Source of the DNA: Candidatus Fermentibacteraceae bacterium
Lineage (GTDB): Bacteria > Fermentibacterota > Fermentibacteria > Fermentibacterales > JCC-6
DNA: 64,000 nt
NCBI GenBank assembly: GCA_016744855.1
Contig: JADGDO010000003.1
Span: forward strand, 241,294-305,293
Direction of reading: 5' to 3'
Within the stretch, counting starts at the first letter, position 1. The number at the start of each line of letters is the position of its first letter. This document shows, in pieces, positions 59,459-64,000 of the stretch. The notes beneath the pieces are model-generated. The model was not told where the DNA came from. It was given only the letters and a program-made list of their open reading frames with translations, and ran no database searches. The position numbers were made by a program, and so were the translations under genes.

Positions 59459-61396
59459 ATGCCTCTCACAATAGATCAAGTTCTTAAAGATTCTTTCGGG
59501 TTCGATACATTCAAGCCCGGCCAGGAACGCATTATCAAGATTATTGTTAGAGGTGAATCGGGTGCTGCAATTTTTCCGACAGGCGCGGGTAAATCTCTTT
59601 GTTATCAGCTGCCCTCTCTTCTGGAAAGAGGAATGACACTTGTAATCTCCCCCCTTCTCTCACTCATGAAAGATCAGTTGGATTTTTTGAAATCAAAGGG
59701 GATTGCCGCAGCCAAACTTGATTCAGGAATGAGTTTTGAAGATTACAGAAACACTCTTGAATCAGCGAAAAAAGGAGATCTCAAGATTCTTCTTATCGCT
59801 GTTGAACGATTCAAGAATGAGCGCTTCCGTACTCAGCTAAAACAGATGGATGTATCGCTTCTGGTAATCGATGAAGCACATTGCATTTCGGAATGGGGGC
59901 ACAACTTCAGACCGGATTACCTGAAAATACCGGTGTTCGCACAGGAGTTCGGTATCAGCAAAGTTTTGCTACTAACAGCTACAGCAACCACAAAAGTAAT
60001 TGATGACATGTGTGCCAAGTTTTCAATTGCCAGGAAGAATGTTGTTTTGACAGGTTTCTATAGGGAGAATCTCTTTCTTCGAGTGCATCCGGTTTCCATG
60101 GAGAACAAAGATGCTCACCTGCTTGAAGTTCTAGCTGGAAAACCCGATGGCCCGGCAATTGTATATGTCACTCAACAAAAAACTGCAGAGAGAGTCGCCT
60201 GCATGCTTTCGGATAATGGATTCGAAGCAGAACCATACCATGCTGGAATGGATACTGACCACAGAGACGAAGTGCAGAACCGCTTCATGCAGAGCTCTGC
60301 TGGAATTGTTGTGGCGACTATTGCCTTCGGAATGGGAATAGACAAAAGAGATATTCGTAAAGTAATTCACTATGACCTGCCCAAATCCATTGAGAGCTAT
60401 AGCCAGGAAATAGGCAGAGCAGGCAGAGACAATCAGCCGTCTCTCTGCTGTCTGCTCGGAAACAAGAGCGGTGTACCCGTGCTGGAAAACTTTGCTTACG
60501 GTGATACTCCGGAACAGAGCAATATCCACAAGGTACTTGAATCAGTTAAGGAAGCTGAAGGTAACAGGTTCGAGGTTCATCTCTACCAATTGAGCAAAGC
60601 CTCTGATATACGATTGCTGCCTCTCAAAACACTTCTTGTTTATCTTGAGCTTGAAAAAATACTATCTCCTCTGTACACATTTTTCGAATTCTATTCCTTC
60701 AAGTACATAACTTCTCCTGAAGAAATTCTTGCCGGTTTCAGCAATGAAAGAAAAATATTTGTAAAAAGCATTCTTGATAACTGCGTTAAGGCCAGAACCC
60801 GGGTAAAAGTTGATATCGACACAATTATTCAGGCATCAGGCTCAAGTCGTGAAAGGATTCTTACGGCCCTGGACTACTTCGATGAAAAGGGCTGGATAAG
60901 TCTTCAACCGAAAAACTCCGTGGATGTGTTTGAGATTCTCAACCCTGAATTTGAAATCGATTCTACTGCCAGAAAACTCGCCTCCATGTTTTCAAAAAAG
61001 GAAGCGAAGGATATCTCACGAATCCACTCAATGATAGAGTTCTTCGAAAAAGAGCAGTGCCTCGCTGAAAGCCTCTCTTCATACTTTGGAGAAAATTTGG
61101 GACACAACTGCAAACGTTGCTCTTTCTGTATCAGCCAGACGCCGGCAGTACTGCCCTCTCCACAGCTCCCGACACTTGAAGAATTTGATTTCCAAAAACT
61201 CATTCAACCATTGGCCGCTGCTGCCGATTCACCGCTGCCCATCAGGATGATGGTCCGTTTTCTGTGTGGCATATCGACCCCGATAATGGTTCAGCATAAA
61301 GCCAAATCAATGCCTGGATACGGTGAATTGTCAGCTTATCCTTACAAGTTGGTGAAACAGTGGGTAAAAAAGCAGAACGAAATCCTGCAAATCTGA
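59459..61396 (+). CDS. recQ: RecQ-type ATP-dependent DNA helicase
   Basis: 645 residues. SF2 motifs: 'FKPGQERII' (motif 0), 'FPTGAGKSLCYQLP' (Walker A), 'VISPLLSLMKDQ', 'LVIDEAHCISEWGHNFRPDY' (DEAH plus aromatic loop), 'LLTATAT', 'VVATIAFGMGIDKRDIRKVIHYDLPKSIESYSQEIGRAGRD'. A zinc-binding RQC region lies unusually late ('NCKRCSFC', about 555). The C-terminal 80 residues are not a typical HRDC. It unwinds DNA 3'-5' in repair and fork restart. Convergent with pyk, 4 nt apart. Confidence 0.95.
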   Translation: MPLTIDQVLKDSFGFDTFKPGQERIIKIIVRGESGAAIFPTGAGKSLCYQLPSLLERGMTLVISPLLSLMKDQLDFLKSKGIAAAKLDSGMSFEDYRNTLESAKKGDLKILLIAVERFKNERFRTQLKQMDVSLLVIDEAHCISEWGHNFRPDYLKIPVFAQEFGISKVLLLTATATTKVIDDMCAKFSIARKNVVLTGFYRENLFLRVHPVSMENKDAHLLEVLAGKPDGPAIVYVTQQKTAERVACMLSDNGFEAEPYHAGMDTDHRDEVQNRFMQSSAGIVVATIAFGMGIDKRDIRKVIHYDLPKSIESYSQEIGRAGRDNQPSLCCLLGNKSGVPVLENFAYGDTPEQSNIHKVLESVKEAEGNRFEVHLYQLSKASDIRLLPLKTLLVYLELEKILSPLYTFFEFYSFKYITSPEEILAGFSNERKIFVKSILDNCVKARTRVKVDIDTIIQASGSSRERILTALDYFDEKGWISLQPKNSVDVFEILNPEFEIDSTARKLASMFSKKEAKDISRIHSMIEFFEKEQCLAESLSSYFGENLGHNCKRCSFCISQTPAVLPSPQLPTLEEFDFQKLIQPLAAAADSPLPIRMMVRFLCGISTPIMVQHKAKSMPGYGELSAYPYKLVKQWVKKQNEILQI

Positions 61397-61400
61397 AAAA

Positions 61401-62822
61401 CTACAACCCCGGAGCACTGCTGCTTTCTATCAGGTTTCCCACAGAGCCTATTTCTACAAAAGAAACACCTTTGCTTCTACCGAAGTTTCCCCCAACGACA
61501 GCAACCATATCATCATCTGAAAGATCAATTTCCCCCTGTAACTGAAGTAGAGCTTTGCCCACAAAACGGTGTGTTATCTGTTCAGGTTGCATGAATCTTG
61601 CAGAAACTCCGTATGAAAGGGCCAGATGCCGAACAGTCTCTTTGCTGTAGCACTGAGCAAGAACAGGTCTGTTCCCCCTGTATGCAGCCAGGCTTCTTAT
61701 TGTTCTACCGGATGTGGTATCCGCTACGACAGCCCTAACATCAAGCTCGACAGCACCTTCAACAGCTGATTTGATTAGGAAAGCAGATATCTCATTGTTA
61801 ACAACAGCCACCGGGATATCATTCATCTCCTCTTTGTCTTTCTCCACTTCAACAGCCACGGCAGCCATTGTTTTAACTGCTTCAACCGGGTAAGCTCCTA
61901 CTGCAGTCTCGCCACTAAGCATTACAGCATCAGTCTGACTGTACACAGCGCTGGCGATATCGTTAACTTCGGCTCGTGTCGGTCTTGGATTTTCAATCAT
62001 ACTGTGGAGCATCTGGGTTGCTATTATTACCGGTTTTCTTCTGAGGATGCACTTGTTTATCAGCATCTTCTGTATGCCCGGGACCTGCTCGAAGGGAATT
62101 TCTATAGCAAGGTCGCCCCTTGCTACCATTACCCCGTATGCCACGTCCAAAATCTCATCTATGTTGTTAACCCCACTGCGGTTCTCTACTTTAGCAATTA
62201 TCTTGATTGTGCTACCCAAGCTGTCAAGAACCGCCTGGACTGCATCAACATCTGCTCGATTCCTTACAAAAGAGTGAGCTATGAAATCAAGATCATTTTC
62301 TACAGAGAACTTAATGTACCTACGATCTCTATCGCTGAGAGAAGGCAGCTCAATGTGCACATTGGGAACATTTACACTTTTACGACTCTTTATCAATCCA
62401 CCATTCATAACCTTACACTGAAGACAGTTGCCATCGCGGGACACGGCTGTCAATTGTATCTCTCCGTCATCTATAAGAACCTGACTCCCGGAGGGGACTA
62501 CACCGGCAAAACCTGCAAAGGTAACCGGAACGCTTCCATCAGGAGGTTCTTCGCCACCCGCGAGTACAACAGTCTGTCCCTCTTCAACTGCAAAGGGTTC
62601 AGGGAACAATCCTGTTCTTATCTCAGGGCCCTTGGTATCCATCATCAGTGCTATTCTCTTAGAAACCGAACGAACTGCGTTAACAACCTTCAGCGCTCCT
62701 TCAAGAGATTGATGGGCTGAATTAAGCCTTACAACATTCATGCCGTTATCAAAAAGCTCTCGAATGAACTCCTCGGAACAGTTCATATCTGAGATTGTAG
62801 CAACTATTTTTGTTTTCTTCAT
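61401..62822 (-). CDS. pyk: Pyruvate kinase
   Basis: 473 residues, the usual length without a C-terminal extension. 'TKIVATISDMNCSEEFIRELFDNGMNVVRLNSAHQS' is the substrate-binding start (with SDMN in place of the common GPAS), then 'MMDTKGPEIRTG', 'IIAKVENRSGVNNIDEILDVAYGVMVARGDLAIEIPFEQVPGIQK' (catalytic Lys and metal Glu/Asp) and 'ATQMLHSMIENPRPTRAEVNDIASAVYSQTDAVMLSGETAVG'. Last step of glycolysis, ADP plus PEP to ATP plus pyruvate. The regulatory C domain is present. Confidence 0.97.
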   Translation of the reverse strand: MKKTKIVATISDMNCSEEFIRELFDNGMNVVRLNSAHQSLEGALKVVNAVRSVSKRIALMMDTKGPEIRTGLFPEPFAVEEGQTVVLAGGEEPPDGSVPVTFAGFAGVVPSGSQVLIDDGEIQLTAVSRDGNCLQCKVMNGGLIKSRKSVNVPNVHIELPSLSDRDRRYIKFSVENDLDFIAHSFVRNRADVDAVQAVLDSLGSTIKIIAKVENRSGVNNIDEILDVAYGVMVARGDLAIEIPFEQVPGIQKMLINKCILRRKPVIIATQMLHSMIENPRPTRAEVNDIASAVYSQTDAVMLSGETAVGAYPVEAVKTMAAVAVEVEKDKEEMNDIPVAVVNNEISAFLIKSAVEGAVELDVRAVVADTTSGRTIRSLAAYRGNRPVLAQCYSKETVRHLALSYGVSARFMQPEQITHRFVGKALLQLQGEIDLSDDDMVAVVGGNFGRSKGVSFVEIGSVGNLIESSSAPGL

Positions 62823-62990
62823 CAGCTTCCCCTGTCATTTGTGTAAGTCAAGTATACCGCCACAAAGAGAAAACTGCAGACAAACCAGTTAAAGCTAACT
62901 ACAACCCGAATACCTTCTGTATAATTGTGATGAAACTAATTGCTGGACTTTTGTCAGCATCGAATATCAATGCAAAACCTTAGTTAGGGA

Positions 62991-63848
62991 ATGGTAGTGG
63001 GAAACATCTGGGCAGCTTTGGGGCTTACTCTTTTTGCAGGAATGGCAACAGGAATTGGCAGCATCATTGCATTCACTGCAAAAAGAACCAACTATCGTTT
63101 CCTATCCGTTTCAACGGGCTTCTCAGCAGGAGTAATGCTCTATGTATCGTTTGTAGAGATCTTGAACAAAGGCGCAGGATCACTTGCGGAACAATATGGA
63201 ACGTACCTCGGTAACTGGATTAATGCAGCTTCTTTCTTCGGCGGTATTCTTCTGATCGGGCTGATAGACAACCTTGTTCCCAAAGCAGAAAATCCTCATG
63301 AAATACATTCAGAAGCTGAAACCAGACCGCTGCATGATCGATCCCTAGAAAAGGTCCCAAACTCACTGAATGACTACAAACTGAAACGCATGGGGCTATT
63401 CACTGCACTTGCAATTGGTATTCATAATTTTCCCGAAGGGTTGGCGACCTTTCTTGCTGCGCTCAAAGATCCCAGCCTGGGAATGGCAATAGCTATTGCG
63501 ATCGCTCTGCACAATATACCTGAAGGTATCAGTGTATCTGTTCCCATCTACTATGCTACCGGGAACAGGCGGAAAGCATTTCTTTACTCAGCGCTAAGCG
63601 GCTTGGCTGAACCACTGGGGGCCATTATCGGCTACCTGGCTATTCGCACCTTCACCGCAGGCCCCGGGGGAGAAATATCACCAGCAATAATGGGCATCCT
63701 ATTCGCTGGAGTTGCAGGAATAATGGTTTATATCAGTCTGGATGAACTGCTCCCAACCAGCAGAGCATACGGCAAGGGGCACGACAGCATTTTCGGACTA
63801 GTCGCAGGAATGGTGGTTATGGCTCTAAGTCTTCTTCTTATGCAATAG
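62991..63848 (+). CDS. zupT: ZIP-family metal transporter (ZupT-like)
   Basis: 285 residues, eight membrane helices. The metal-binding helices are seen as '[12 protein letters not shown]' in TM4 and '[20 protein letters not shown]' in TM5, the paired HN-x-PEG motifs of ZIP. A His/Glu-rich cytosolic loop ('[19 protein letters not shown]') lies before TM4. It imports Zn(II) and other divalent metals. Either ATG 62991 or GTG 62997 could be the start; the latter has better spacing from AGGGA. Confidence 0.95.
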   Translation: MVVGNIWAALGLTLFAGMATGIGSIIAFTAKRTNYRFLSVSTGFSAGVMLYVSFVEILNKGAGSLAEQYGTYLGNWINAASFFGGILLIGLIDNLVPKAENPHEIHSEAETRPLHDRSLEKVPNSLNDYKLKRMGLFTALAIGIHNFPEGLATFLAALKDPSLGMAIAIAIALHNIPEGISVSVPIYYATGNRRKAFLYSALSGLAEPLGAIIGYLAIRTFTAGPGGEISPAIMGILFAGVAGIMVYISLDELLPTSRAYGKGHDSIFGLVAGMVVMALSLLLMQ

Positions 63849-63963
63849 GATAAGGAGCGTCTTCCTCTCTGAAACTGTCAGATAAGATTCTGGTATTATG
63901 GTTATTAACAGGATATATTCCCTTTTTGACATGGAAAATATCTTTATACGGAGGAAGAATAAT

Positions 63964-64000
63964 ATGACAGGGAAATCAATTTTTGCACTTCTTGTTTTGC
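63964..64000 (+). CDS. Start of a gene cut by the window end, likely exported protein
   Basis: ATG with GGAGGA 7 nt upstream, followed by MTGKSIFALLVL, which looks like the start of a signal peptide. Only 12 codons are visible. Confidence 0.5.
   Translation, partial: MTGKSIFALLVL

Noticed and set aside
63926..63949. TTGACA followed by TTATAC as promoter of the last partial gene
   Set aside because: The spacer is only 12 nt, too short for a sigma70-type promoter.
1..64000. tRNA, rRNA, transposase or phage genes
   Set aside because: I looked for cloverleaf signatures and for typical transposase or phage motifs in the translated frames and found none.

Overview
This 64 kb window is ordinary-density bacterial chromosome, moderately AT-rich, from a diderm that is probably an uncultured member of the Fibrobacteres-Chlorobi-Bacteroidetes-like assemblage or a related candidate phylum. 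The evidence is a gingipain-type (C25) secreted protease ending in a type IX secretion (T9SS/Por) sorting domain, remnants of two more such domains, many lipoproteins and secreted propeller-like proteins, an outer-membrane barrel protein and a cell-envelope sulfatase-like protein. I saw no tRNA, rRNA, CRISPR array, transposase or prophage gene. The phylum assignment is inference; the window holds no taxonomic marker that I can place by eye.

Layout. 0-8 kb: pyruvyl transferase coupled to a Lon-like protease, MscS channel, shortened DnaE-type polymerase, and a 35-residue lysine-rich protein. 8-16 kb: C25 protease, a membrane protein with a CASCKK domain, a methyltransferase/formyltransferase pair, a lipoprotein preceded by a 9-bp tandem repeat, and another methyltransferase. 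16-21 kb (minus strand): a compact operon of zinc-ribbon membrane protein, membrane protein with an alternating Cys-Ala tail, radical SAM/SPASM enzyme with a PqqD-like front end, and methyltransferase; then a GNAT acetyltransferase with a 36-bp tandem repeat in its coding end. 21-35 kb: methyltransferase, GT4 and nitroreductase; an HD-GYP protein, a TPR-GGDEF protein and a cyclase/ATPase/TPR giant (second-messenger signalling); M20 amidohydrolase; a wHTH regulator with its membrane partner; and a propeller lipoprotein.

36-40 kb is the most striking region: a visibly more AT-rich block with a near-consensus promoter, a 58-residue peptide with a double-glycine leader, a B12-binding radical SAM enzyme, a SPASM protein that has lost the radical SAM cysteines, a free PqqD-like protein and a stand-alone C39-like protease. 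This looks like a peptide natural-product (RiPP) pathway. 42-48 kb holds a second, different maturation cassette: PqqD, two radical SAM/SPASM enzymes, an HPr-kinase-like P-loop protein and an S26-like peptidase, all translationally coupled, beside an ABC exporter and a nucleotidyltransferase-fold protein, with no visible precursor. With the 16-20 kb operon, three separate radical SAM/PqqD-type systems lie within 32 kb.

48-64 kb: metallopeptidase-like protein, secreted propeller proteins, VanW, formate-tetrahydrofolate ligase, sulfatase-like lipoprotein, GT39-like membrane protein, barrel protein, two decayed T9SS tails, SGNH hydrolase, RecQ, pyruvate kinase and a ZIP metal transporter. Many genes overlap by 4 nt, so translational coupling is common. 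Two genes (near 1.22 kb and 58.49 kb) seem to use near-cognate start codons (CTG and ATT) behind strong Shine-Dalgarno sequences.
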